DNA of 64,000 bases from contig CAWGCL010000012.1 of assembly GCA_963820995.1 (NCBI GenBank), forward strand, positions 1 to 64,000, given 5' to 3'. The stretch comes from JAGTVG01 sp963820995. Lineage in GTDB: Bacteria > Bacteroidota > Bacteroidia > Cytophagales > Cyclobacteriaceae. Below the pieces are notes generated by a model, which ran no database searches, had not been told where the DNA came from, and saw only the letters and a program-made list of their open reading frames with translations. The stretch's first letter is position 1. Each line of letters begins with the position of its first letter. The translations under genes were made by a program, and so were the position numbers. This document shows positions 36,273 through 47,200 of this stretch, one piece after another.

Positions 36273-36932
36273 ATGGAACAAACTAAAAAACTCAAAAATC
36301 CAGCCCGCTCCATCATTTTCTGGACTTGTTTTTTATCGATAAGCTATGCAGTTCTCAGGTATCATATTGTGGGTACGGTTCCCTGGAAAGATCTTCCCTT
36401 CTTTATATTGAATAAGGGGATATCATTATCTGCTTTAATCCTCCTTACGTTCAATTTTACCTTCGGTCCACTGAAAAATCTTGGGATATCAATACCCAAT
36501 AGTTGGATGAGATCAAGAAGAATAGTTGGTATAATAGGATTTACTTTCGCCTTTACTCATTTGATTATGAGTTTCATGCTCTTCAAGCCCACTATTTATA
36601 CAAAATTTTTTGAGCCGGACGGGACGATGACGCTTTATGCTGGATTAAGCATGCTTGGTGGTGTACTGGCATTTATTTTTCTCTGGATTTACAATGTTAG
36701 CTTTAACTCCGAATTCCGTAAGGACAAAGATTTGGTCCGCTTTATTAATAACAGGACAGTGCTTCTGGTCTCATTTTTCTTTGCCGGAGCACATTTATTT
36801 TTTATGGGATATAAAGGCTGGATGGATATATCAGGATGGCATGGTGGATTACCGCCCATCAGTCTTGTTGGTTTTTCTTTTTTTGCTATTGGCTTTATGA
36901 TTAATCTTTTTGGTAGGAAGAACAAAGAATAA
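36273..36932 (+). CDS. Ferric-reductase-like/MsrQ-like membrane protein
   Basis: A 219-residue protein with about six membrane helices. Conserved-looking His residues sit in RRIVGIIGFTFAFTHLIMSF and FFAGAHLFFMGY, with KGWMDISGWHGG near the end, which resembles the ferric reductase-like transmembrane domain (MsrQ/YedZ type) holding b hemes. No MsrP or flavin partner gene is adjacent, so its electron partner is unknown. It ends 11 bases before the convergent HupE-like gene. Confidence 0.7.
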   Translation: MEQTKKLKNPARSIIFWTCFLSISYAVLRYHIVGTVPWKDLPFFILNKGISLSALILLTFNFTFGPLKNLGISIPNSWMRSRRIVGIIGFTFAFTHLIMSFMLFKPTIYTKFFEPDGTMTLYAGLSMLGGVLAFIFLWIYNVSFNSEFRKDKDLVRFINNRTVLLVSFFFAGAHLFFMGYKGWMDISGWHGGLPPISLVGFSFFAIGFMINLFGRKNKE

Positions 36933-36942
36933 AATAACAATT

Positions 36943-39225
36943 TCAATAGATCCTGATCTCCTCGATCGGTTCGATGGAACTAATCTTCCATACTTCGTCT
37001 TCATTCACAAAAGAAACAAACGCCCGATACTGGTTCTGCCGGTAATGGGTATGCCCAAAATGATTTACAGAACCCCTGACAGTCCAGCTGACATCGGTAA
37101 TAATCCCCTGATCGTCCGATCGATTAACCTCTAAAACTTCTAGTATATTCACCTCATCGACCTTTGCACGAGCCCAGCCCCTATTCTCCAGAGCCATCAC
37201 CTGGCGGTTCTGTAGATAAATATCAGTTAGCTGATCACCTGTTACACTCAAAGCCAGTCGATCGTAAACAGCATCTTCCTGTCTCCTGTCAAAAGCCCGG
37301 TACACGTTAGTTAAAAGATCCCCTAACAAAGTTCCGGTCCGTTCTTTCGATGGTTTCCACTGGGAAACAAATGGAAGAGATGTTGCAGTACGGACGAAGG
37401 GATACAGGGCAAACCCGAGAATCATAACAATTACAATCAATCTGGTCGACAGTATTTTTCTACCCACAACAAATAATACCACTACATAAACAAGTATGCC
37501 CAGGAACAAGATAGATGACACCAGCGGGAAAGCATATTTTTCTGCCAGAACGGCCTCAATCACTGGCACCTGATAACCTGACAAGCGATTTTTCCACTGG
37601 ATTTCGGGTTCATCAGGGTTCAGCACCTTTGTAAATGCGCCATGTGCATCTACGACAGAAGCTTCAACCATGCTGACTGAATCCGTAAAGAATGACCAAC
37701 TTACACCTACCGAATCAGGTAAGGTCTCTATATCATATATGATTGTGATCCCTAAAATGCCATCGTCAATATTTTCAATAATTGGGTTTTCTCGAATGGA
37801 GACACCTCCCCGGCTTAAATGCACAAAATTAGCATTCATATCCCCCGGCTGGATTTCCCGGTTATTAATCCTAATTTTCGTATTCTCTATGACCCGCTGA
37901 CTAATCTCCCTCTTCAATTCCTCCTGAAAAACAACAGAGATGTCATCTTCAGAATACTCCGGATCGTAAATTCGGACAATTTCCTCAGCCTCCATAAGGA
38001 TCTCCTGCCTAACTTCATAAGGCTCAACTGATAGAAAGAGCATAAATGGTGTATTCATGATACCGGCTCCACGCTGGACCTGCCTGTTAGACGCACTTGA
38101 GGAAGCTGGTATATTTACGCTGATTGAGGATTTAGATGTTTCAAGATCCAGGATATGAGTCAGTCCGGTACGGATATTTTCCTGATATATCAGTAGCATT
38201 AGGAATATCGAAATAGTCCCTGCTGCGATTCCCACCTTTTTCCCTTGTTCAAATACCCCTTTCCATAATGACAAAGTCAAAACCAATATTAAGGCCAGCA
38301 CATATTGAGGCAAATCAATGGCCAGGTTAAATGCAAACAGGGCCTGAATTCGTTGAATAGGTTCCAAACCGCTATTGGATATCTCGTATATGAAAGAAAT
38401 GCCATGAAACAGGCCGGCAATGAACAGAGCAATTCCAGCATGCTCAAATTCCCTTTTATAGGCTAATGCATAGGCAAACATCAGTGCCAGAAGTAAAATT
38501 AATAGCTCGCTGAATAATAAATCCAACCCAGCTATTCCCAATTCAGTAAAGATCATGGAAGATGCCTGTCCGAATGAGAACCATAAAAGGTATCTAAAAA
38601 CTGAATAGTCTCTGAAACTGAATATCAATAAAAAGATCAACAGGATATGGATAAAATGAAATTGCAAATGACGTGTTCCCATTAGAAAACTTTCTACTAG
38701 CACTTCCCTAGTAGTTTTCGTGGTTGGCATTACTTCAGATAGCGGTATATGTATGCCATTCAGGGAACGGTTAAACAATCCTTTATAGGTCGACCCATCA
38801 AGCCATTGAGCGGTAAAATCAATTCCACTCCTCAGCCAGGGTAAAAGAATTTCGTCATCAGGTGAAAAGCCGGGGCCTAAAGTCGAAATGGTCATTTTAA
38901 GAGTGATCCATCCTGACTGATTTGTGAAATCAAAATCCGTCATCTCAAATCGCTCAGGAAAAACAGGCCTTATAATTGTATTTAGCAGAACCTGCGGGAC
39001 ATCAGCCTCAAGCAGATAACTGGTATCCGTTTGCTGGATCAGGCGGACTTTGGTAATGCCCGGATCATCTGCGAAGGATATATTAAAATATCCAGAAAGA
39101 AAGATCGATAATAAGATGAATGAGATCCTGAGCAATGTAATACAACTTTTCTGCCCAATAGAATGTCGCCTGATAAAGGGAAATCCATAATGAAATCGCA
39201 TGTATAAGGACGGGATCTTACTCAT
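36943..39225 (-). CDS. HupE/UreJ-family membrane protein with large periplasmic domains
   Basis: A 760-residue protein. An N-terminal membrane segment and periplasmic beta-domain (about 35-165) precede a HupE/UreJ-like block of helices (about 180-350, starting HLQFHFIHILLIFLL and including SFRDYSVFRYLLWFSFGQA and AGLFHGISFIYEI). A long periplasmic part and a terminal domain (about 600-760, HFGHTHYRQNQYRAFVSFVN) follow. HupE/UreJ proteins are associated with metal (Ni/Co) transport, though this large type is uncharacterised. Its start overlaps the parvulin stop (ATGAGTAA at 39218-39225), showing coupling; the pair recurs in other bacteria. Confidence 0.72.
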   Translation of the reverse strand: MSKIPSLYMRFHYGFPFIRRHSIGQKSCITLLRISFILLSIFLSGYFNISFADDPGITKVRLIQQTDTSYLLEADVPQVLLNTIIRPVFPERFEMTDFDFTNQSGWITLKMTISTLGPGFSPDDEILLPWLRSGIDFTAQWLDGSTYKGLFNRSLNGIHIPLSEVMPTTKTTREVLVESFLMGTRHLQFHFIHILLIFLLIFSFRDYSVFRYLLWFSFGQASSMIFTELGIAGLDLLFSELLILLLALMFAYALAYKREFEHAGIALFIAGLFHGISFIYEISNSGLEPIQRIQALFAFNLAIDLPQYVLALILVLTLSLWKGVFEQGKKVGIAAGTISIFLMLLIYQENIRTGLTHILDLETSKSSISVNIPASSSASNRQVQRGAGIMNTPFMLFLSVEPYEVRQEILMEAEEIVRIYDPEYSEDDISVVFQEELKREISQRVIENTKIRINNREIQPGDMNANFVHLSRGGVSIRENPIIENIDDGILGITIIYDIETLPDSVGVSWSFFTDSVSMVEASVVDAHGAFTKVLNPDEPEIQWKNRLSGYQVPVIEAVLAEKYAFPLVSSILFLGILVYVVVLFVVGRKILSTRLIVIVMILGFALYPFVRTATSLPFVSQWKPSKERTGTLLGDLLTNVYRAFDRRQEDAVYDRLALSVTGDQLTDIYLQNRQVMALENRGWARAKVDEVNILEVLEVNRSDDQGIITDVSWTVRGSVNHFGHTHYRQNQYRAFVSFVNEDEVWKISSIEPIEEIRIY

Positions 39226-40045
39226 TCTCGGCAAATACAATGTAATACTTTTCTTTTATCAGCTGGTATTGCTTTTCTTTAAATTCCGTCTTTCTTTCCA
39301 GCGCCCATTCCCTTTCCACTTCATCCCATATTTCTACGAGTTCCGGTACATACCCTTCCACTTTCTTACTGATATAAACAAGGTGATAACCATATGCCGA
39401 TTCAACCGGACCTTGCCATGATCCAGTTTCCAGGGTAAATACTTCGTCGGTAAAGGATTTCCCAAACAGTCGTTCCACAGCACGGTAACTTTCACCTGAA
39501 AATTCGTTTGGAATCAACGTCAATCCTTCAAAGTTATTTGCATCAACTGGCAGCATTTCCTTAAGTTTACCCAGTACTTCAACCGCCTTCTCCCTGTTAT
39601 CGGTTGAAAAATAGATGTGTCGAAAACTGATCATCGGGTCAGCCTTGAATTTATCAGGATTCTCGGAAAGATATTTTTTCAGTTGATCTTCAGAAGGATA
39701 GGCTGAAGCCATATCATCCATTATAAGCTCCATAAGTTGCCTTAATCTACGTTTAACAGCAACATCTGATTTATCAAGCCCTATGGCAACAGCTTCCTTG
39801 TAAAAAACCTCATCTTTTATAAAATTTTCAATTTGCGCATTGAGTTCCTGCTCCGTTGGTTGGCGGTTCCAGGTTTGCGAGAAAGTTTCTTTTAAAAGTT
39901 CTATCTGTCCCCTGGTGACTATAATTTTTCTGTTGTGTTGGTTATAGTATTCATTCGACAAAGAATACAATATAAATAACAGGAAGCCAAGTAAAAAAAA
40001 CAACACAATTGGCTCACGCAATACGCTTAAAAAACGATTCTTCAT
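39218..40045 (-). CDS. Membrane-anchored parvulin-type peptidyl-prolyl isomerase
   Basis: A 275-residue protein with one N-terminal membrane helix (about residues 13-28), a SurA/PpiD-like helical chaperone region (FSQTWNRQPTEQELNAQIEN, FYKEAVAIGLDKSD), and a PpiC rotamase domain (SFRHIYFS, WQGPVESAYGYHLVYI). It probably folds the periplasmic parts of the HupE-like protein whose gene overlaps its stop codon. Confidence 0.8.
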   Translation of the reverse strand: MKNRFLSVLREPIVLFFLLGFLLFILYSLSNEYYNQHNRKIIVTRGQIELLKETFSQTWNRQPTEQELNAQIENFIKDEVFYKEAVAIGLDKSDVAVKRRLRQLMELIMDDMASAYPSEDQLKKYLSENPDKFKADPMISFRHIYFSTDNREKAVEVLGKLKEMLPVDANNFEGLTLIPNEFSGESYRAVERLFGKSFTDEVFTLETGSWQGPVESAYGYHLVYISKKVEGYVPELVEIWDEVEREWALERKTEFKEKQYQLIKEKYYIVFAENE

Positions 40046-40109
40046 TGAATTTCAAAATTTTTCATAAATATAAGACCAAAAAATAAAAAGTGGCTTTAAA
40101 ACTGAATTT

Positions 40110-40724
40110 AGGCAAAATAAAGAATATATCCGATCTATCAATAACAGAACGGCATTACTGGCTGCTGGGGGATTAGCTGCTGCTTTATCAACAGCAGCGG
40201 GATTGTTATTGGTTATTTCTGCTTCCATTTCACATGACCTGATTAAAAAACAGCTGAAACCGGACATTTCAGATCATGGAGAACTGATTATTGCCCGTAT
40301 AGCAGCCGGTGGAGCGGTTATACTTGCCGGTCATTTCGGAGTAAATCCACCGGATTATGTGACGGCAACAGTCGCTTTTGCATTTGGACTGGCAGCCTCC
40401 TCAGTTTTCCCAGTCATCATCATGGGCATTTTCAATAAACGGATGAACAAGCAAGGGGCCATTTCCGGGATGATCACAGGCATCGCCTTCACCTCAGCAT
40501 ATATCGTGAACTTCAAGTTTATCAATCCGGAATCAAATACCCCGGAAAACTGGCTATTTGGTATTTCACCGGAAGGTATCGGATTTATAGGTATGATACT
40601 GAACTTTATCGTCTCTTTCGTAGTGATGAAATTTACGCCTTCTCCACCTAAACATATCAGAAAACTGGTTGAAAGCATACGCTATCCACGTGGCGCCAAG
40701 GAAGCGCATGAGATTGAATTATAA
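40110..40724 (+). pseudogene. C-terminal fragment of a sodium:solute symporter (ActP-like)
   Basis: About 205 codons match the C-terminal third of SSS-family symporters of the ActP type (GLAAALSTAAGLLLVISAS, then SHDLIKKQ, PPDYVTATVAFAFGLAASS and a MGIFNKRMNKQGAISGMITG loop). The frame runs upstream to 40074 without a start, and homology fades before 40110, where the divergent parvulin gene lies. Full-length members have ~550 residues, so about two thirds are missing. A TTG at 40203 could permit translation, but a functional transporter is impossible. It is a deletion remnant. Confidence 0.8.
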
Positions 40725-40859
40725 TTACTAACAATTATCTCTAAAAGCTTAATAAAGGTTCAAAAACGTTTAATTCTTAAGCCGGAAATTAATGTTGTAG
40801 GATTAAAAATGTGCAGAGGTTAAAAATTATTAATCAGTAAAACAGATCATTTACGCATT

Positions 40860-42239
40860 CTAATAAACGAATGGTTTCCCATTAAGGAGTATGTCGCTAA
40901 CTTCCTCAAAAAGTATCGCATTCCGGGGATCATCATTCTCAGTGATCAACTCTACATTCTTAAGAATCAGTCCATCAACATGCCAGAAATAAAAACCATA
41001 AGCCGGCAGGCGTTCTGCGAACATCGTACACTCCGGATATTGGTCTGGCTTTTCATCAAATTGCCGTGTACCGTCCTCGGGAACACCTCCTCCTTCGAAG
41101 GATAGTTTAATGTTAGTGAAGGTCAGGTTCTTTATTGGATGGCCACTGATCCCGGCGATCATACATCCCGTATTGCGCGAGTTAACTGATACGATTTCAG
41201 AAAAACTTAAATTCTCCATGGTACCGACACCAGGCTCTTTCTGCCCTTTCTTGTATAAGCGGGCCCTGTTCCCAAGACGCATGAAAATAGGTGCCGTGGT
41301 TCCGGTAATATGGATCCCCGAAACATTTACATTTTCCATTGTACCCCCATCTACAATCTCAAGAGCGATCCCGGCTAGCCCTGATCTTCTTCCATAAATT
41401 ACATTTTCCTCTTCAGATGGTATTATCTTGCAGTCCTGAATGATTACATCCTTAAATCCCCCTGTTGATTCCGTACCGCATTTTATGGCATTACAATGAC
41501 TTCCTACAATACAATTTCTTATCATCACATCCTCGCATAATCGTTCAGAAGTACTTTTCAAACAAATGCCATCATCATCAGTATCTATCATACAATCCTC
41601 AATGATCACATGATGGCAACCATCGATGTCAATACCATCGTTGTTCTTATTGCCATGATTCCATACCTCTATACCCCTGATCACAACACTGTCACAAGCC
41701 AGATAATGCTGCATCCACATAGCTGAATTTCTCATTGAGACATCCTCGATCAATATATTGCGGCAGCTAATGAACCGGATTCCATACGGCCGCTTCTTAT
41801 AGTCCCCTTTAAAATATGAACCCTGCCCATCGATTGTTCCTTTCCCTGTAATGGATATATTCATAAGGTCCTCTCCATAGATCAGACTCTTATCCGTATA
41901 ATTATCGGTGTATGACCGAAAATCTGAATGAGTTTTTGGGTAGTGTTTTAAATCCGTTGAGCCAAGCAGGGTACTTCCTTCAGTAATTTCCAGGCGCACA
42001 TTACTTTTCATAAAAATCGTACCTGTCAGAAACTGTCCCCCATTTAGCTTAACCATACCCCCACCATTTTCCGTACATTCATCAATCGCCTTCTGAATGG
42101 CCTCGGTAGATAAAGTCTGCCCATCAGGAATGGCCCCATAATCTTTCGGGTCGTAAATATTATCCTGGCTGGCCTTTCCATATACATCAGAAAGTCCTGC
42201 TATGCTGAGAAATATGAAAAAAATAATTTTATGTGTCAT
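40860..42239 (-). CDS. Glycoside hydrolase family 28 (polygalacturonase-like)
   Basis: A 459-residue secreted right-handed beta-helix enzyme with a signal peptide (residues 1-21). GH28 motifs are visible: KNNDGIDIDGC (first Asp pair), DTDDDGICLKS (catalytic Asp pair) and GSHCNAIKCGTES (His and Gly site). The N-terminus carries the Pectate_lyase_3-like DPKDYGAIPDGQTLSTEAIQ. It should hydrolyse galacturonan or rhamnogalacturonan linkages in the periplasm or outside. It is divergent from the carbohydrate-binding lipoprotein operon, 315 bases away. Confidence 0.9.
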   Translation of the reverse strand: MTHKIIFFIFLSIAGLSDVYGKASQDNIYDPKDYGAIPDGQTLSTEAIQKAIDECTENGGGMVKLNGGQFLTGTIFMKSNVRLEITEGSTLLGSTDLKHYPKTHSDFRSYTDNYTDKSLIYGEDLMNISITGKGTIDGQGSYFKGDYKKRPYGIRFISCRNILIEDVSMRNSAMWMQHYLACDSVVIRGIEVWNHGNKNNDGIDIDGCHHVIIEDCMIDTDDDGICLKSTSERLCEDVMIRNCIVGSHCNAIKCGTESTGGFKDVIIQDCKIIPSEEENVIYGRRSGLAGIALEIVDGGTMENVNVSGIHITGTTAPIFMRLGNRARLYKKGQKEPGVGTMENLSFSEIVSVNSRNTGCMIAGISGHPIKNLTFTNIKLSFEGGGVPEDGTRQFDEKPDQYPECTMFAERLPAYGFYFWHVDGLILKNVELITENDDPRNAILFEEVSDILLNGKPFVY

Positions 42240-42554
42240 GATGTGCTGCTTAAAAAAATGAATTTAATTGTATGTTAAATTTAAACTCATTTTCCCCACC
42301 TGCCAAAATATATCATCAATAACACGGGAATATTATTACGGTTCATCACTAGGCATGTTTCACTTATACGTGCCCGGATTAGCAACCTTCCTTCTTTTCT
42401 CAGCAATATCGAATTATTATTTCTTTCCTTTTTATTTGTCCTTAGCACTTATTTTGTTCTCAATCAGCACCTTATATTTCTTCAAAATCAAGGATATTTA
42501 ATGATATTTCTTATTTTTGATCTTGTAAATCGAGATTTTTTAGCCTCTAAATTC
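42240..42554. other. Divergent intergenic region
   Basis: 315 bases between the GH28 gene and the CBM-like lipoprotein gene. A hydrophobic 77-codon frame at 42268-42501 has no family match and low-complexity T/A content, so it is not called. The region presumably carries both promoters. Confidence 0.4.
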
Positions 42555-43214
42555 ATGGTTTTTAACATACAATATTTTTTTACCTTCATAATACTCGTCC
42601 TGACAAATTGTAACAATCCTACAAGCCAATTATTTGACCATGAAGAGATCAATGGTTTTCTGGAAGTGGAAGCAGAAAATTTTGAAAACCAGGAATTAAC
42701 CAACATCCGGAAATGGTATCTAAGAGATGCTGATCATGAAGTCAGCGTTGAGCCCGATGGGGATGGTAACCATTTTACCACAGCTGGCGGACAGGCTTAT
42801 ATGGAAATATTACCGGATACACGCAGGACCCACGAAGATACACTCATCGCAGGAGAAAATTTTTCGAATGAACCCGGTAAACTGGGTGTTCTTAATTATA
42901 AGGTTAAGATCAATAATCCAGGGAAATATTATGTGTGGGTCAGGGCATTCTCAACCGGTACTGAAGATAATGGTTTGCATGTAGGATTAAACGGAGAATG
43001 GCCGGAAAGTGGCCAGAGAATGCAGTGGTGTGAAGACAAAGACAAGTGGACCTTGGCCAGCAAACAAAGAATGCCGGAAGAACACTGCGGAATAGAAGAA
43101 AGAATATACCTCGAGATTAAAGAACCAGGTATCCATACGATCTCATTTTCTATGCGTGAGGATGGATTTGAATTCGATAAATGGGTTATAAGTAAGGAAT
43201 ATCACTTTAATTGA
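42555..43214 (+). CDS. Carbohydrate-binding-type lipoprotein
   Basis: A ~219-residue lipoprotein (MVFNIQYFFTF..., lipobox LTNC). The mature part is a jelly-roll resembling the binding modules found in GH115-type and related proteins (FLEVEAENFEN near the start, GKYYVWVRAFSTG, DNGLHVGLNGEWPESGQRMQ, and IHTISFSMREDGFEFDKW at the end). It has no catalytic motif. The start is ATG 42555; the frame is open from 42501 but a lipoprotein signal begins only at 42555. It probably binds a pectic glycan and opens the operon with the nitrilase and GH106-like genes. Confidence 0.7.
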   Translation: MVFNIQYFFTFIILVLTNCNNPTSQLFDHEEINGFLEVEAENFENQELTNIRKWYLRDADHEVSVEPDGDGNHFTTAGGQAYMEILPDTRRTHEDTLIAGENFSNEPGKLGVLNYKVKINNPGKYYVWVRAFSTGTEDNGLHVGLNGEWPESGQRMQWCEDKDKWTLASKQRMPEEHCGIEERIYLEIKEPGIHTISFSMREDGFEFDKWVISKEYHFN

Positions 43215-43281
43215 TGTAAAAGGTGTTTATGAAAAGTCTTGCTGGATTTACAGTATTCAATAATAATTATAAAATCAATTT

Positions 43282-44211
43282 ATGATGCGTATTTATGTGA
43301 CTGCCTGTATTGGATATCTTTCGATTATTTTTATATTCGGCTGCACAGAAAAGAAAACAGAACAAACAGAAATGGTCTCTTCCAGGCAATATATCCTCGC
43401 TATGATCCAAATGGAAGTGGAAGCTGGAAATCCGGACGCCAACCTTGAGCGAGCGGCAAACAGAATAGCAAAAGCATCGGAGAACGGTGCAGATATTGCC
43501 TTGCTCCCTGAAGTCATGGACCTGGGCTGGACCGATCCTTCGGCTAAAACCATGGCATATGAAATTCCTGATGGAAAAACCTGCCTTAAGCTAAGGAATG
43601 TTGCCGCAGAATATGGCATCTATGTATGTGCCGGGATCATTGAAAAGGATGGTGATAAAACCTATAATGCAGCTGTAATTATAGATCCCTCAGGAGAGGT
43701 CATCCTGAAACACAGGAAAATCAATGAGCTGGATATCGCCCATGATCTTTATGATCTGGGTGACAGGCTCAATGTCGTAAAAACACCCTTAGGTACCCTG
43801 GGATTGTATATATGCGCCGACGCTACCGCCCCCGGGAATGCCCTTTCCAATTCCCTGGGATTATTGGGGGCTGATATCATATTATCACCCTGTGCCTGGG
43901 CAGTGCCCCCTGATTTCAATAATGAGGAAACTCCTTATGGGGATACCTGGAGAAATGTTTATAAGCCTGCCAGTTCGATGTATGAAATCTGGATAGTCGG
44001 AGTAAGTAATGTGGGTAAAATAAAAGCCGGCCCATGGAAAGACTGGGATTGTATTGGAAGCTCGCTGGTGTATGCCCCGGATGGTTCGGAAGTACTTCAG
44101 GCACCTTTTGGTGCAAAGGCTGATACCATCATTTATGTGAATATCGATCTGAAAGACCGGCCTGCATGGGGAACTAAATGGCATGAATACTGGCGAAATA
44201 AGAATGAATAA
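43282..44211 (+). CDS. Nitrilase-superfamily carbon-nitrogen hydrolase lipoprotein
   Basis: A 309-residue nitrilase-fold amidase with all three catalytic residues: E77 (LLPEVMD), K146 (KHRKINEL) and C178 (LYICADATAP). The signal is a lipoprotein type with Cys at residue 21 (IFGC). It probably cleaves an amide on a periplasmic substrate. Lying between a CBM-like lipoprotein and a GH106-like hydrolase gene, it may act on amidated or N-acylated sugar residues; this is inference. Confidence 0.85.
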   Translation: MMRIYVTACIGYLSIIFIFGCTEKKTEQTEMVSSRQYILAMIQMEVEAGNPDANLERAANRIAKASENGADIALLPEVMDLGWTDPSAKTMAYEIPDGKTCLKLRNVAAEYGIYVCAGIIEKDGDKTYNAAVIIDPSGEVILKHRKINELDIAHDLYDLGDRLNVVKTPLGTLGLYICADATAPGNALSNSLGLLGADIILSPCAWAVPPDFNNEETPYGDTWRNVYKPASSMYEIWIVGVSNVGKIKAGPWKDWDCIGSSLVYAPDGSEVLQAPFGAKADTIIYVNIDLKDRPAWGTKWHEYWRNKNE

Positions 44212-44259
44212 TTGCTTTTATCCGAAAACATCGAACAGTGCCTGAACCAGAAGGAAATA

Positions 44260-47200
44260 ATGTTAAATAGAGGCCATCAGATTCTGACAAAATTCAGTAA
44301 AGACATTATAAATTGTCTGTATTTATTTGTCCCCCTGTTAATTTTAATCTCATGCCATTATGAAGCTAAGGATCAGTTGGCTTCAGATTTTCAGGATCCG
44401 CCTTCATATGACAAAACCCTGGTTGTACTGGTACTGGATTGATGAAAATATTTCAAAGGAAGGCATTACCCGGGACCTTGAAGCAATGGCCCGTGTTGGG
44501 ATAGGAGAGGCACTGATCGGTCATGTTTCACCAGGAGGTCAACGTGGCAATGTAAAAATCCTGAGTAATAACTGGTGGGAAATGGTCGAACATGCGGTTT
44601 CCGAAGGGCAAAGACTGGGTGTGGATATCGGGTTCTTCAATGGACCTGGCTGGAGCCAGTCGGGGGGGCCCTGGATCAAAAAGAATCAGGCCATGCGGCA
44701 TATCGTAAGTCATGAAATCCAGGTATCAGGTCCGTCAATATTCAAAGAGAATATATCGCCTCCGGATTCACTTTTCGAATTGGTTACGCTTCAGGCATTC
44801 CCTATCAAAAAAGAACTTAAATCTATCCCTGATCCGCAAATCAAAAGCATAGTTAGTGATATTAATGTGGATAGGCTAAATAATCTATTTGACAATAATA
44901 AGTCCACACATTTCATTTTTCCTGTTAGCCTGAGAAATGAAAGGGATCTGATAATGGATCTTTATTTAGATAATCCACAAACTATTCATGCCATACAATT
45001 TGATTTTTTACCTGTCCCTTTTAAAGTCCAGATTGATATTCTGATTAAGGAACCGAATGGAGATTACTCACCTTTGCGCTCTTTTACACTCGACCGAAGA
45101 TATATTAACTTTGAGATAGGCCCGATGCGATACCAACCTGCTGCCTTTTCTCTTCCTGAAATCAATACTGATCAGGTCAGGATCCGATTCAGCAATTTAA
45201 CTTCCGATTTTGGGGCAGGTCTGCGGGAAATCCAGTTTAAAAAAGATGCGGTTGTTGATCAGGTAATTGAAAAACAACTGGGTAAAATGTATTCCGGCCC
45301 CTTGCCACCATGGGACGGGTATTTATGGGATGATGAAAATACATCCCAGGTACAATCCGCCATAGATCCCCAAAAGGTTATTGACCTTACTTCGAGGATC
45401 GATGCAAATGGTAATCTGAATTGGGAAGTACCTGAAGGGGATTGGATCATTTTACAATCAGGTATGGTCCCTACGGGTGCCACCAATGTTCCGGTACCAC
45501 CTGAGGCTACCGGTTTTGAATGTGACAAATTTACCATCGAAGCTATTGAAACACATTTTGATGGATTCATTGGGAATTTCCTTGAAAGAGTACCCCCTGA
45601 AAAGCGTACATCGCTCAAGACGGTGGTTATTGACAGCTATGAAGTTGGCCCTCAGAACTGGACAGGTAATTTCCGGGAAATATTCCAGGACAGATATGGG
45701 TACGACCCAATACCCTGGATGCCTGTGTTTACTGGAAGGATAGTAGAAAATACAGACAAGTCGAACCGGTTCCTATGGGACTTACGGCGCTTAGGGGCTG
45801 ACCTTATATCTGATGTTTATGTAAACCGATTGAGGGAAATGTGTAATGAACAGGGTCTTGAACTCTGGCTGGAAAATTACGGGCATTGGGGTTTCCCGGC
45901 TGAGTTTCTTCAATACGGAGGGCGGGCTGATAAAGTATCGGGAGAGTTCTGGTATGAAAATCACTTATGGGACCTGGGCCCCCTGGAATGCAGGGCCGCA
46001 AGCTCCGCCGCACATATTTATGGTAAAAAACAAGTTTTTGCCGAAGCTTTTACAGCAGGTTTCAATTTCCAACAATACCCCGCCAGTATGAAATCAAGAG
46101 GAGATCAAATGTTCTGCGAAGGCATTAACCATATGGTCCAGCATGTCTATATCCATCAACCCTGGGAAGACCGGATACCCGGCGTGATTGCATGGTTCGG
46201 TATGAGTTACCAGAGGCATAATACCTGGTTTGAACAAAGTCGTGCCTGGAATACATATCTCAGCAGGTGCCATTTTATGCTGCAAAAAGGCCTTCCTGTA
46301 ACGGATATCTGTTATTTCATTGGAGAAGATGCCCCTAAAATGACTGGGATACTGGAACCAGGATTGCCTGATGGCTATGATTATGATTTTATAAACAGCG
46401 ATGTTATCATGACAAGATTGTCAGTAAACAATGGATTGCTTTCGCTTCCTGATGGGAAAACGTATGAACTGATGGTTCTGCCCCCACTTGAGACCATGCG
46501 GCCGGAAATGTTAAAGAAGATCAGGGAATTATTGATACAGGGAGCCAGGATATATGGTCCTCCCCCTATAAAATCCCCTAGTCTTGAAAACTACCCATCT
46601 GCCGATAAGGAAATTCATGCCCTTTCTAAAGAAATCTGGGAAGACCTGGAAGAAAAAACGAAAATCCATCATGCAGTAGGTAAAGGTCAATTGTTTTGCG
46701 GACAGCATCTTTCCGATGTGCTGGACAAATTGGAAGTTGAACCGGATGTAATTGTCCAGGATACCAGCATTCGATGGACACACCGTCGTACAGAAGGAAC
46801 AGATATATATTTTATTTCCAACCAGGAAGCCAGGTCTAAAGAAATCGAAATCTCTTTCAGGATCGAAGGGAAGATCCCGGAAATATGGGATCCGGCAACC
46901 GGGGAAATGTACAAGATGGCATATTTCAAAAAGGACGCAGGCAGAATTACCTTACCTTTAAAACTCGATGTTGATGGATCAACATTTATCGTCTTCAGGG
47001 AAGGTACTGCAAAACAAGTAATTCATAACGTAGCTTACACCCCGGCCTTAGAAACCGAATTCAATAATCAAATAAATCCATCAAACATTATCTATTCTGA
47101 TAATGGTAAAATATTACTTCAAACAAGAAAAGAAGGGAATTACACCCTTGCGTACTCTGATATGGAGAAAAAAAGCCTTGATGTTTCCGAGATCCCCTCT

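Noticed and set aside
42268..42501. Hydrophobic 77-codon frame before the CBM-like lipoprotein
   Set aside because: Composition follows T-rich DNA, and no known family fits.
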